From NCBI RefSeq assembly GCF_000331305.1, contig NZ_KB217480.1, positions 174,864 through 238,863 on the forward strand: DNA of 64,000 nucleotides, given 5' to 3'. Below are positions 57,227-64,000 of the stretch, piece after piece. This DNA comes from Calothrix sp. PCC 7103. Its GTDB lineage: Bacteria > Cyanobacteriota > Cyanobacteriia > Cyanobacteriales > Nostocaceae. Position 1 is the stretch's first letter. Each line of letters starts with the position of its first letter. The position numbers were made by a program, and so were the translations under genes. The notes under the pieces were generated by a model that made no database searches, was not told the DNA's origin, and saw only the letters and a list, made by a program, of their open reading frames with translations.

Positions 57227-57251
57227 ACCAGTGGGTAAATTGCTCACTGGT
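57227..57251. terminator. Terminator after 2TM copy 2
   Basis: ACCAGTG/CACTGGT stem, homologous to 54888-54916. Confidence 0.65.
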
Positions 57252-57365
57252 TCTATTGTTCTCTTTTAAGGCGCCTATCTTTAAAACAGCAGTTGAGTTG
57301 TTTGTGGCGCCTATCTTTGGTCTTTTTAGTATAATTGAACGTGTTTATAGCAAGTGGAGCAACGT

Positions 57366-57755
57366 ATGTCTGATAATTGTTCTAACAGTAGCGCCTCGAA
57401 TACTTGTAACAGCACTAGTAGCTTTGATTGTTCTAATAGTGGCGCCTCGAATATTTGTAACAGTACTAGTAACTTTGATTGCTCTAACAGTGGCGCCTCA
57501 AATAGCTATAACAGCACTAGTAATTTCCTAGGTGTTGCTTCTGCAACAGCTAATGCAGCAATTCACAGTTCAAGAAAACGAAAAACGAACGTATATAATT
57601 TACCTTTTTATACATCTGTATCTGAAGTAATAATTGTGTCTTTATTACAATTATCTGTACTTGCATATATTTTAGTAGTAGTCTTTTCTCCTCCTGCTGA
57701 ATCTCATCCTGAACTAAATTATCAGGCGCCTGCTACCTCGGAGATTAGCAATTAA
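57366..57755 (+). CDS. Membrane protein with Cys/Ser/Asn triple repeat (129 aa)
   Basis: ATG 57366 with AGTGGAG upstream. The N-terminus holds three ~17-residue repeats, DCSNSGASNICNSTSNF-type (the third has lost its cysteines), encoded by near-identical DNA with a GGCGCC in each. A basic stretch (SSRKRK) and one TM helix (VSEVIIVSLLQLSVLAYILV) follow. No family recognised. It lies directly after 2TM copy 2 and may be co-regulated. Confidence 0.55.
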   Translation: MSDNCSNSSASNTCNSTSSFDCSNSGASNICNSTSNFDCSNSGASNSYNSTSNFLGVASATANAAIHSSRKRKTNVYNLPFYTSVSEVIIVSLLQLSVLAYILVVVFSPPAESHPELNYQAPATSEISN

Positions 57756-57835
57756 AATAATACCTTCACGCAGCAGGTGCCTGGGTTGAATAGTGATGCA
57801 GATACAAAACTTTTCGTATATATTTATTGTATAAA

Positions 57836-58030
57836 TTATTTAATTTGATTACTATCCAGTTTGACTGAAGAACCATTTGGTAAATTAACCGTAATCTCAA
57901 AACTAGCTCCTAATGCACACACATAAGTTACAAAATCATCTACGCACATGGGATGATTACAATCTTCGACATATTTAACCCATTGAACATCTTTATTTAC
58001 CGCTGCTGCTACTACTTGCTCCTGCGTCAT
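57836..58030 (-). CDS. Small hypothetical protein (64 aa)
   Basis: 64 aa, helical start (MTQEQVVAAAVNKDVQWVKY), then VTYVCALGASFEITVNLPNG, a beta-hairpin-like end. A related tail occurs in the doubtful ORF at 48943. No family recognised. Confidence 0.45.
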   Translation of the reverse strand: MTQEQVVAAAVNKDVQWVKYVEDCNHPMCVDDFVTYVCALGASFEITVNLPNGSSVKLDSNQIK

Positions 58031-58142
58031 ATTACTAAATGAACGCGCGTCTATTAATACCTGGGTTAATTGAATTGTAATAAGCCAGAAAACTTAAGCA
58101 CTAAAGTGCTTAATACCAGCTGCTGCTTGTTCGCATAACTCT

Positions 58143-58420
58143 ATGCGGCGCCTGTTATTTCAAATCTGTAATAAATTCCGGCACCTGTTGTTCGAGGTTG
58201 TAATAAATTCCATATTGGTTGTGTTTTTAAATCTGTCATGTTCAGTGCCGTGCATTCTCCGTTCGCGTAGCGCTCACTCCGAAAGCACTAGTTCTTTAAG
58301 AGGTAGGGTAGTAGTACACCGTGCCGTCTCCGTTTCACTCCGTTCCACTTCGACCGCACTAGGCTGTAATGAGGGCGGTATTTCAAAGTTGTTATAAATT
58401 CCGGCGCCTAGGCTATCGCA
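58143..58420. repeat. GGCGCC-anchored 33-bp degenerate tandem repeat
   Basis: Two adjacent units begin GGCGCCTGTT/GGCACCTGTT and end GTAATAAATTCC (58146-58210). A third diverged unit is near 58376-58406. Related units occur near 59108, 59235-59300 and 62040-62100. Confidence 0.5.
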
Positions 58421-58735
58421 ATTAAACAAGCTTCGCAAACTAATTACTCCTATTAAAACGAGGCTTCGCAAACAAAAAAACTGCTAATTCAAATAAGCTT
58501 CAAGGGTTATACACATGTTTCAATTAATTATAGGCTTCGCGAACAATAATACATTCCAATTAACAGGCGCCTAATATATTAAAAATATTCCCAATTGACA
58601 CATAGCTTCCCAATTATCCAAACCATTCAATAAGCTCGACCCCTTGAAACACCAATATCCAATTAACACAATTACATGCGCCGATTAAAAAGCGATTTTA
58701 AACAAGCAAACTCCAATTAGAAGAGGCTTCGCAAA
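58420..58735. repeat. Degenerate GGCTTCGCAAAC repeat array
   Basis: Irregular units built from an AATTAA-type stretch followed by AGGCTTCGCAAAC (e.g. about 58416-58440, 58448-58470, 58523-58545, 58712-58735). Some are heavily decayed. A similar cluster lies at 62440-62640. No coding frame. Confidence 0.5.
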
Positions 58736-58843
58736 CTATAGCAATCCGGAATGAAACATGAGAAAATACGTAGATTAAAATTACATGTTTATAAGCTTTT
58801 CAGCCATTTTTGTTTCTCACAACTGATTTAGGATTGCTATAGT
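58735..58843. mobile_element. 109-bp MITE with ACTATAGCAATCC ends
   Basis: Perfect 13-bp terminal inverted repeats ACTATAGCAATCC (58735-58747) and GGATTGCTATAGT (58831-58843). TA-flanked ends suggest an IS630/Tc1-like origin. Confidence 0.65.
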
Positions 58844-59157
58844 TACTTTAGTCCCCACCCCCACCATCCACTCTATAAATTACTCATATTAAAAAAACAC
58901 ATTACTTACGATAGACCCCTTCTGAAAGACCGATATAACATATTTAATTAACAAACTTTCATATTTATTAATAATATTGGCGCCTAGGTAATAAAACATC
59001 AACACTTAAGTTATTCCAAATATCGCTCATTTCTAATACAACCAGCCCGTAGCAGATAATTGGTGCGTTGACTTTTTCTCCCTGCTTTTTTGTCTTCCTC
59101 ATAAACAGGGCGCCTTACTGTATTCACAGTTATAATAAATCCCTACATTTAAAGTAT
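58844..59157. other. Intergenic
   Basis: AT-rich and non-coding, with two GGCGCC sites and part of a 33-bp degenerate unit. Confidence 0.35.
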
Positions 59158-59384
59158 TCCGAGTCCCTAATGTCGGTCTAGACCACGGCAGATACTGTTT
59201 CTTTAAAAAAAAAGTCTGTAATGAACAAGCAGGTTAAGTAATCCACAGTTGTTATAAATAAGGCGCCCCTGTTATTCACAGTTATCTTGAACATTGGCGC
59301 CTGTTATCCGCGCGCTTCTCATTTCAATCTAGGTTAAATACTGTTTTTTTTAGGAAAAGGTATCCCGAAATCGTCGTAAAGCGC
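59158..59384 (+). repeat. ~200-bp direct repeat, copy A
   Basis: Shares with 61977-62178 the blocks GGCAGATA, TTTAAAAAAA-GTCTGTAAT, CAGGTTAA, TTTCAATCTAGGTTAAAT and CTGTTTTTTTTAG in the same order. Non-coding. Confidence 0.65.
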
Positions 59385-59541
59385 ACCCCCAGCATTTCTT
59401 ATTATAGCTACGTGGTCAAGGGCTACGCAGGTAGTGAATTATATAGTTGCTATGCAGTTCACATCTGGGGGATGCCCCCAGCTCACAAGGGTAGGTTTTT
59501 TACAATATAATAGTGAGAGGCAAGGTAGACCAGGAAGGAAA

Positions 59542-59940
59542 GTGGACAAGGAAGAAAAAAAAATAAAAACTCATGAGGATTTAGTCATCTATCAAAAAGC
59601 ATTTGATGCAGCGATGACGATTTTTGAGCTATCAAAAAATTTTCCACCAGAAGAGAAATATTCGCGCTCCAGATCAAATTCGTCGTTCAGGAGCGTTCAG
59701 TTTGTGCAAATTTTGCGCTTATCTTGGAGAAAAAGGAGATATACTGCATCTTTTATTGCCAAATTAAATGACTGTGAATCAGAAGCTGCAGAAACCCAAG
59801 TATGGCTAAAATTTGCAGTGAAATGTCAATACATTTCTACATTGCAAGGTCGAGATTTATATAGTACATACAATCAAGTTTTAAGTGGATTAGTAAAAAT
59901 GATTAATCATCCAGAAAATTGGATAATTAGTAATAATTAA
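59542..59940 (+). CDS. Four-helix-bundle (23S rRNA IVP-like) protein, internally scrambled
   Basis: 133 aa from GTG 59542 behind AGGAAGG. THEDLVIYQKAFDAAMTIFE and RRYTASFIAKLNDCESEAAE, then TQVWLKFAVKCQYI, are characteristic of the TIGR02436/PF05635 four-helix family. Between EEKYS and WRKRRY the expected DQIRRS segment is encoded one frame away (about 59671-59690), so two compensating indels changed some 20 residues. Function of the family is unknown; members form pentamers and some bind nucleic acid. Only 31 bp before the transposase gene. Confidence 0.78.
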   Translation: MDKEEKKIKTHEDLVIYQKAFDAAMTIFELSKNFPPEEKYSRSRSNSSFRSVQFVQILRLSWRKRRYTASFIAKLNDCESEAAETQVWLKFAVKCQYISTLQGRDLYSTYNQVLSGLVKMINHPENWIISNN

Positions 59941-59971
59941 GTATGATTATAAACAACAAAAAGGTGTAATT

Positions 59972-61210
59972 ATGTTGAGAAGTGGACATCTCAAACAATG
60001 GACAAGGATTGTAAGTTATCACATGCCTCATCTATCTTTACCAGAAGTAACAGGTTTGGCAACTTGGAGTTTTGGGATGGTAATGACGGGTTCAAGTAGT
60101 GTTACAAAAATATCGGAATTTATCAGTAGGCTAAATCAAGAAAAAAGTAATACAGTTAGGCAGAGGCTCAAAGAATGGTATCAAAATGCTGATAGCAAAA
60201 AAGGTAAAAAACGAAGTGAATTAGATGTAACTAAATGCTTTGTACCTTTACTAAAATGGATTTTGAGTATGTGGAAAAGTGAAGAAAAACAGCTAACACT
60301 TGCGATGGATGCCACTAATATTAGACAGAATTTTACGGTTCTATCTCTTCATGTTCTTTATCAAGGTTGTGGTATTCCCGTGGCTTGGAAAATTGTTAAA
60401 GGAACTGAGAAAGGCTCTTGGAAGCCTCATTGGCGCAATCTCTTTCAATCACTATTTGATGCAATCCCTTCTGACTGGCGTGTAATTGTCTTGGCAGATA
60501 GAGGACTTTATGCTGATTGGCTGTTCAATGACATTTGTGCTTTGAATTGGCACCCTTTTTTAAGAATTAACCAACAAGGAACATTTCAAATTAAAGGAGA
60601 GAAAGAATGGCGTTTTCTTGATACAGTAGTGCCTCAAAAAGATATGAGTTGGTCGGGAATTGTTACCTGCTTTAAAACTAATCCTCTAGATTGTACTTTA
60701 TTAGCACGTTGGGAATCAAATTATAAAGAACCTTGGTTGATTATCACCGACTTAAAACCTGAACAAGCAGATATTCTCTGGTACGGTTTACGTATCGGCA
60801 TTGAATCGAGCTATAGAGATATTAAGAGTGATGGGTGGCAATGGCATAAAACTCGTTTAACAGACCCAAAACGGGCTGAAAGATTATGGTTAGCAATCGC
60901 TGTTGCAACATTGTGGACAGTAACAGTTGGTGGTTCACCAGTTGGCGTCGGCTTTGACCCTACCAAACTGGTGAACCCGGAGGGTGATATAAATCAACAA
61001 CCTCCTGAAAATTCAACTTCACAACTTCCTGCTAATCATGTAGAAAAAAAAGCAACTACAGCTAAAAAAACTAGCCGCCATATTTCTTGTTTTCTGCAAG
61101 GACTACTAACAATTATTGCTGATTTACTTAACGGGAAAGCCATTTCTTTAAATGGCTTATTTCCAGAACCACGAGTACTCTTGAATCCAGCAACTGTTAA
61201 CAGTTCTTAG
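59972..61210 (+). CDS. IS4-superfamily DDE transposase
   Basis: 412 aa. DDE triad: Asp113 (LAMDATN), Asp176 (VLADRGLY) and Glu278 (GIESSYRDIKSDGWQWHKTRL, with the basic YR...K pattern typical of the superfamily). N-terminal helical DNA-binding part, C-terminal basic tail (EKKATTAKKTSRH). AAGGTG precedes ATG 59972. Full length with intact ends, so probably active. Confidence 0.9.
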   Translation: MLRSGHLKQWTRIVSYHMPHLSLPEVTGLATWSFGMVMTGSSSVTKISEFISRLNQEKSNTVRQRLKEWYQNADSKKGKKRSELDVTKCFVPLLKWILSMWKSEEKQLTLAMDATNIRQNFTVLSLHVLYQGCGIPVAWKIVKGTEKGSWKPHWRNLFQSLFDAIPSDWRVIVLADRGLYADWLFNDICALNWHPFLRINQQGTFQIKGEKEWRFLDTVVPQKDMSWSGIVTCFKTNPLDCTLLARWESNYKEPWLIITDLKPEQADILWYGLRIGIESSYRDIKSDGWQWHKTRLTDPKRAERLWLAIAVATLWTVTVGGSPVGVGFDPTKLVNPEGDINQQPPENSTSQLPANHVEKKATTAKKTSRHISCFLQGLLTIIADLLNGKAISLNGLFPEPRVLLNPATVNSS

Positions 61211-61317
61211 TAAACACTTTTTACGCTTCCTCCTTCCTTGTCTACTTTCCCTCCTGTCTTCCAAGTCTCTTCCGTGAGCCAAATGTAAAAAACCTACCCT
61301 TGTGAGGATGCCCCCAG

Positions 61318-61505
61318 ACCCCCTATTCACTACCATGCGGCGAGCAGCGGGTTTGTTGTTGCTTCGCTTCTTTTGATTTGGGGGTTTCCCCCAAACCCCC
61401 ATCCGCTGCCCTTGACTCACTTCGCTTACAGAAAATTAGCTGGGGGGTTGCGCTCTCGGTGGGCGGGCTTCTCGGTGTGTCGTTTAGCTACTGAGGTTTT
61501 AGGTC
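61318..61505. other. GC-rich non-coding leader
   Basis: Contains an inverted GGGGGTTTCCCCC hairpin around 61380-61392. Composition is like the GC-rich gene that follows, not like the rest of the window. Confidence 0.4.
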
Positions 61506-61856
61506 ATGCTTACTCGTCGCACAGTTCGCAGTTCTTGGTTCGGTTGTCCAGCTCCTTTGCCACGTGAGGTCTATGTGCTTGCAAAGTCTTACGGTGTTGG
61601 CATTGCAGCTGTTCGCAGTTCCAGGCGCTCGTTCTCTTACTGGGTCTTGGTTTGCTCGTTTGCTTCCGAGTCTCAGGCGTTGCAGTTCCGTGCTGCATGT
61701 GGTGACCAGTTCTTTGGTTGGTCAGGTACTTTCTTCCACATGCGGCAGGTTGGTCGGCGTTGGCGGGTTTCGGTTCCTGTCCTAGTTTCGCAGGTCGTGT
61801 TCCCAGTTTGTCGTGGGCGCCTGCGTTTAGGGCAGTTTCGCATTGTTACCAGCTAG
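61506..61856 (+). CDS. GC-rich orphan protein (116 aa)
   Basis: Basic, aromatic- and Ser/Arg-rich protein (MLTRRTVRSSWFGCPAPLPR... FRAACGDQFFGWSGTFFHMR). No family I can name. Codon use is strikingly G/C-rich and T-ending compared with all neighbours. Several alternative frames are open because of the composition; this one is preferred because it has an ATG and a balanced composition. Possibly recent import from a different replicon. Confidence 0.45.
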   Translation: MLTRRTVRSSWFGCPAPLPREVYVLAKSYGVGIAAVRSSRRSFSYWVLVCSFASESQALQFRAACGDQFFGWSGTFFHMRQVGRRWRVSVPVLVSQVVFPVCRGRLRLGQFRIVTS

Positions 61857-61976
61857 TGTACAGGGTGGGGGGTTTCGGCTCCCTGCCTTTTTTTTGGCGC
61901 CTTCCCTTACAGATAGTTAATAATATACCTTTACATTTATTCGTATCCGAGAATCTATATTTTTATCCGGGCGCCT

Positions 61977-62178
61977 AGGATATCCCGAAATCCTCGTTGT
62001 CAGTCTAGGATATGGCAGATATTGTTTCTTTTAAAAAAAGTCTGTAATAAACCAGTAGGTTAAATAATTCACAGATGTAATAAACCAGGGCGCCTGTTAT
62101 TTATAGTCTTTTCGTTTCAATCTAGGTTAAATGCTGTTTTTTTTAGAAAAAGCGATTCCGAAATTGTCGAAGGGCGAC
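61977..62178 (+). repeat. ~200-bp direct repeat, copy B
   Basis: Counterpart of 59158-59384. The two copies bracket the IS and the GC-rich gene. Confidence 0.65.
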
Positions 62179-62715
62179 ATTTGGCGTTACGGTAATACAC
62201 GGGGTGAGTGTATTGAGTACGTGTTCTGTGAAATTGACTACTTAGTTTCTCTAGTTCACGCTTAACTACATAGGGGGGGGTGTTCGCACTCTCTCCTTTT
62301 TTTTTGGGCGCCTCAAAAGGAGTGATAATTCTTTTTCTATTCGGCGCCTGCGCTGTCGCGATTTGCATACGCTTCGCGAAAAGTTTATCTAGACCCCACC
62401 CCCATCCCCTGCCACCCACCTGATAAAATTATCCCTATTAAAAGAATGCTTCGCGTTCCAAAAATTCTAATTAACAAAGCTTCGCTATTATCACGCATAC
62501 CGATTAAAACAGGCTTTGCAAACTAACAATTTAATAACTTACGTCCATCTTCAAGGGTTGACCACACTTCTATTAAAAAGGCGCCACTATTAACAACACT
62601 CCAATTACAACAGGCGCCAACCTATTAACTACTTCGTAAGTAACGTTTCCTGTATAGGGACATGAATGTTCATGTGCGTAGCAAATTTTCTTTGTGTGAG
62701 CGGCGCCTGTAGTTG
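62179..62715. repeat. Non-coding region with degenerate repeats
   Basis: Includes a G9 run at about 62272, a T-rich tract and decayed copies of the AATTAA/GCTTCGC repeat (62440-62640). An open frame on the minus strand (62117-62419) looks like chance. Confidence 0.4.
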
Positions 62716-63258
62716 CTAGAAAACTTTCCGATCCGGTTCATAGACGAGCGCTATAACGCCTGAGCGAAACGATTGTGATTCTAAAAGCTTCAAAGTTGTG
62801 GTGGTATGCTCTTTAAACAAGTGCTTGCCTTTACCCACAACTACAGGGTAAATAAGAAGCCGATAGCAATCCACAAGATCATGCTGAATGAGCGTTTGCA
62901 CTAGCGTAGCACTACCATAGACTAGAATATCCTGACCGTCTTGCTGCTTGAGTTTGGTGAGTTCTTCCACGATATTCTTCTTGATCAATATTGAGTTGTT
63001 CCACTCCACCTTGTCCAGTCTTGTTGACACCACGTATTTGCGTACATTATTCATGTAATCTGCTCCTTCATCTGCGCTAGTTGGCCAAGCTGCTGCAAAC
63101 CCTTGATAGGTTATGCGTCCCAGAAGCAAGGTGTCGCTAGTATCTTGCTCCGAACCTTTAAACTTAGCAATGTCGTCATTCCAATATGGTGCAGTCCAAA
63201 CGGGTTCTTCCATAACGCCATCCAGTGACATGAATTCAGTGACGACTACTCTCCGCAT
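62716..63258 (-). CDS. RibD C-terminal/dihydrofolate-reductase-like protein
   Basis: 180 aa. Family start VVVTEFMSLDGVMEEPVW, GSEQDTSDTLLLGRITYQGF, KYVVSTRLDKVEWNNSILI, DILVYGSATLVQTLIQHDLV and YRLLIYPVVVGKGKHLF form an intact NADPH-binding reductase fold common to the YyaP/YwjB-type group. Substrate unknown. Downstream of and co-oriented with the AraC regulator (140 bp), so likely under its control. Confidence 0.87.
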   Translation of the reverse strand: MRRVVVTEFMSLDGVMEEPVWTAPYWNDDIAKFKGSEQDTSDTLLLGRITYQGFAAAWPTSADEGADYMNNVRKYVVSTRLDKVEWNNSILIKKNIVEELTKLKQQDGQDILVYGSATLVQTLIQHDLVDCYRLLIYPVVVGKGKHLFKEHTTTTLKLLESQSFRSGVIALVYEPDRKVF

Positions 63259-63397
63259 ACAGGTTCTCCTTTTGCCGTTCGCTGTCTATATCGCAACGAT
63301 AGTGCAGCTTGCATAATAGAGTCTTGGAAAAAAACGCAAACTATTAAACCAATTTACCTAAAAGACATGTAACATTTAACTTGTTTAACCGTGCTTT

Positions 63398-64000
63398 TCA
63401 TTCTTCGATTTGCGCGGGCGTTTTTCCAAGGAAGCGCTTGAGCGAATTAGTTAGATGTGCCTGATCAAAATAGCCTAGCTTGAAGGCAGTATCTAAAATG
63501 GATGTACCTTGCTCAAGCAACGAGACAGCTCTAAAGGCGCGTTCGATCTGCTGAATCGTTTTGTGGGTTAATCCGGTTGCTTCTCTGAACCGATACTGTA
63601 AGGAACGTATCGAAATTTTGGGCGTGTATCCTTGTATCACTGCTTCGACTACTGGGTCGCGCGCGAGTATCCCCTGACGTATAAGCCTGTTAACGAACAC
63701 CTCGGCATTTTCAAAGGTCGGAAGTTCCCAAGCAGACCCATGCAACCAAAAGGAATTGTTCGACACAAGAGGAAGAGTCGTATCGTTTCTATCCAGAAGG
63801 GTTTTTAACGGGAGATGGGGCATGAATGTGCCAAGTTTGAAGGTGATGCCAAAGAACTCAGCGTCGGCGGGAAAATCGGCTTGGGATGCTTTCGTCTCTG
63901 GACCTCGCGCGGTGATCAGAGTCTTACCGTTTATAGTCGCGATTACCATCTCCCAGTTGCTAGCAGCTGTCGAAGTAAAAGTGCCAGCGTGTTCGCTCTC
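63398..64000 (-). CDS. AraC-family regulator, 5' end beyond the window
   Basis: At least 200 aa; the frame is open to the edge (EHAGTFTSTAASNWEMVIA). The C-terminal AraC DNA-binding domain has two HTHs: ISIRSLQYRFREATGLTHKT (first) and LDTAFKLGYFDQAHLTNSLK with RFLGKTPAQI (second). Lower A/T content than the middle of the window. Probably regulates the reductase gene. Confidence 0.87.
   Translation of the reverse strand, partial: ESEHAGTFTSTAASNWEMVIATINGKTLITARGPETKASQADFPADAEFFGITFKLGTFMPHLPLKTLLDRNDTTLPLVSNNSFWLHGSAWELPTFENAEVFVNRLIRQGILARDPVVEAVIQGYTPKISIRSLQYRFREATGLTHKTIQQIERAFRAVSLLEQGTSILDTAFKLGYFDQAHLTNSLKRFLGKTPAQIEE

Larger units (their letters stand above)
59482..61306 (+). mobile_element. 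Complete insertion sequence with four-helix-bundle passenger (1825 bp)
   Basis: Perfect 23-bp terminal inverted repeats beginning CTCACAAGGGTAGG (59482-59504 and 61284-61306), with imperfect similarity extending inward to about 85 bp. Flanked by the 11-bp direct repeat GATGCCCCCAG (59471-59481 and 61307-61317). Encodes a DDE transposase and an upstream small gene whose start lies within the extended left repeat. No GGCGCC inside. The insertion split a GC-rich palindrome (CTGGGGGATGCCCCCAG). Confidence 0.9.

Noticed and set aside
59542-59940. Avd protein of a diversity-generating retroelement
   Set aside because: Four-helix fold is similar, but there is no reverse transcriptase, template or variable repeat nearby.
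61373-61978. Overlapping frames around the GC-rich gene
   Set aside because: Several frames are open because of base composition; only 61506-61856 was kept, and at low confidence.
59158-62178. Retron or ribozyme
   Set aside because: The repeated non-coding blocks have no associated reverse transcriptase and I cannot derive a convincing structure by eye.
1-64000. tRNA, rRNA or riboswitch genes
   Set aside because: No recognisable tRNA T-loop/CCA context, rRNA segment or known riboswitch core was found by eye; a covariance search would decide.

Overview
The window looks like accessory DNA of a filamentous, probably heterocyst-forming cyanobacterium, either a large plasmid or a plasmid-derived island. 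This rests on protein content: a MobV-type relaxase fused to a Toprim region, a plasmid-type primase/helicase, a TPS/FHA-type secreted protein, CHAT-caspase remnants, a NucA-type nuclease with its NuiA-type inhibitor, a GxxExxG-free but PEP-CTERM-like exported hydrolase, and TRADD-N-like/2TM conflict proteins. Base composition is AT-rich (about 37% GC by eye). I recognise no tRNA, rRNA or CRISPR array. The palindrome GGCGCC is extraordinarily frequent (about 190 copies in my manual count), while the usual cyanobacterial HIP1 octamer GCGATCGC was not noticed.

Layout. 0-6.4 kb: FHA-like secreted protein, two related small four-cysteine peptides (one apparently fused to the FHA leader), a frameshifted GIY-YIG gene and an exported alpha/beta hydrolase. 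6.4-20 kb: plasmid backbone with a helicase remnant, relaxase-primase, membrane P-loop ATPase, two Excalibur proteins, several small HTH regulators with palindromic operators, a truncated primase/helicase and a coiled-coil protein. 20-24 kb: mosaic of three broken genes (FG-GAP-like, cyclophilin, Ser/Thr kinase) and two convergent tyrosine recombinase genes, one truncated. 24.1-29.3 kb: a compact Tn7-like unit, tnsA-tnsB fusion, tnsC and tniQ, with repeated TnsB-type sites at both sides and no cas genes. It is directly followed (29.41-29.78 kb) by a miniature element with TGT...ACA ends and four-plus-four internal repeats.

29.8-50.8 kb: plasmid hypotheticals, a frameshifted nuclease-like gene, secreted proteins, Tat-exported GMC oxidase, exported RidA-like protein, Bro-N protein, the nucA/nuiA pair with a 91-bp MITE inserted exactly at the nuiA stop codon, an EndoU-type nuclease, CHAT remnants, an HTH/448-aa pair and a frameshifted pentapeptide protein. 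50.9-57.3 kb: three paralogous HTH / TRADD-N-like / pentapeptide (plus TPR) proteins, each divergent from a small two-TM membrane protein (one copy broken). This is the most system-like block in the window.

58-62.7 kb: largely non-coding, filled with degenerate short repeats and two ~200-bp direct repeats that bracket a complete 1.83-kb insertion sequence. That element carries an IS4-superfamily DDE transposase plus a four-helix-bundle (23S rRNA IVP-like) passenger. A GC-rich orphan gene follows. The right edge holds a RibD/DHFR-like reductase and a partial AraC-family regulator.

Decay is widespread (frameshifts, truncations, gene fragments, MITEs), as expected of a mobile-element-rich replicon. 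Regions poor in GGCGCC (the tns unit, the IS, the P-loop ATPase gene) stand out as likely recent imports.
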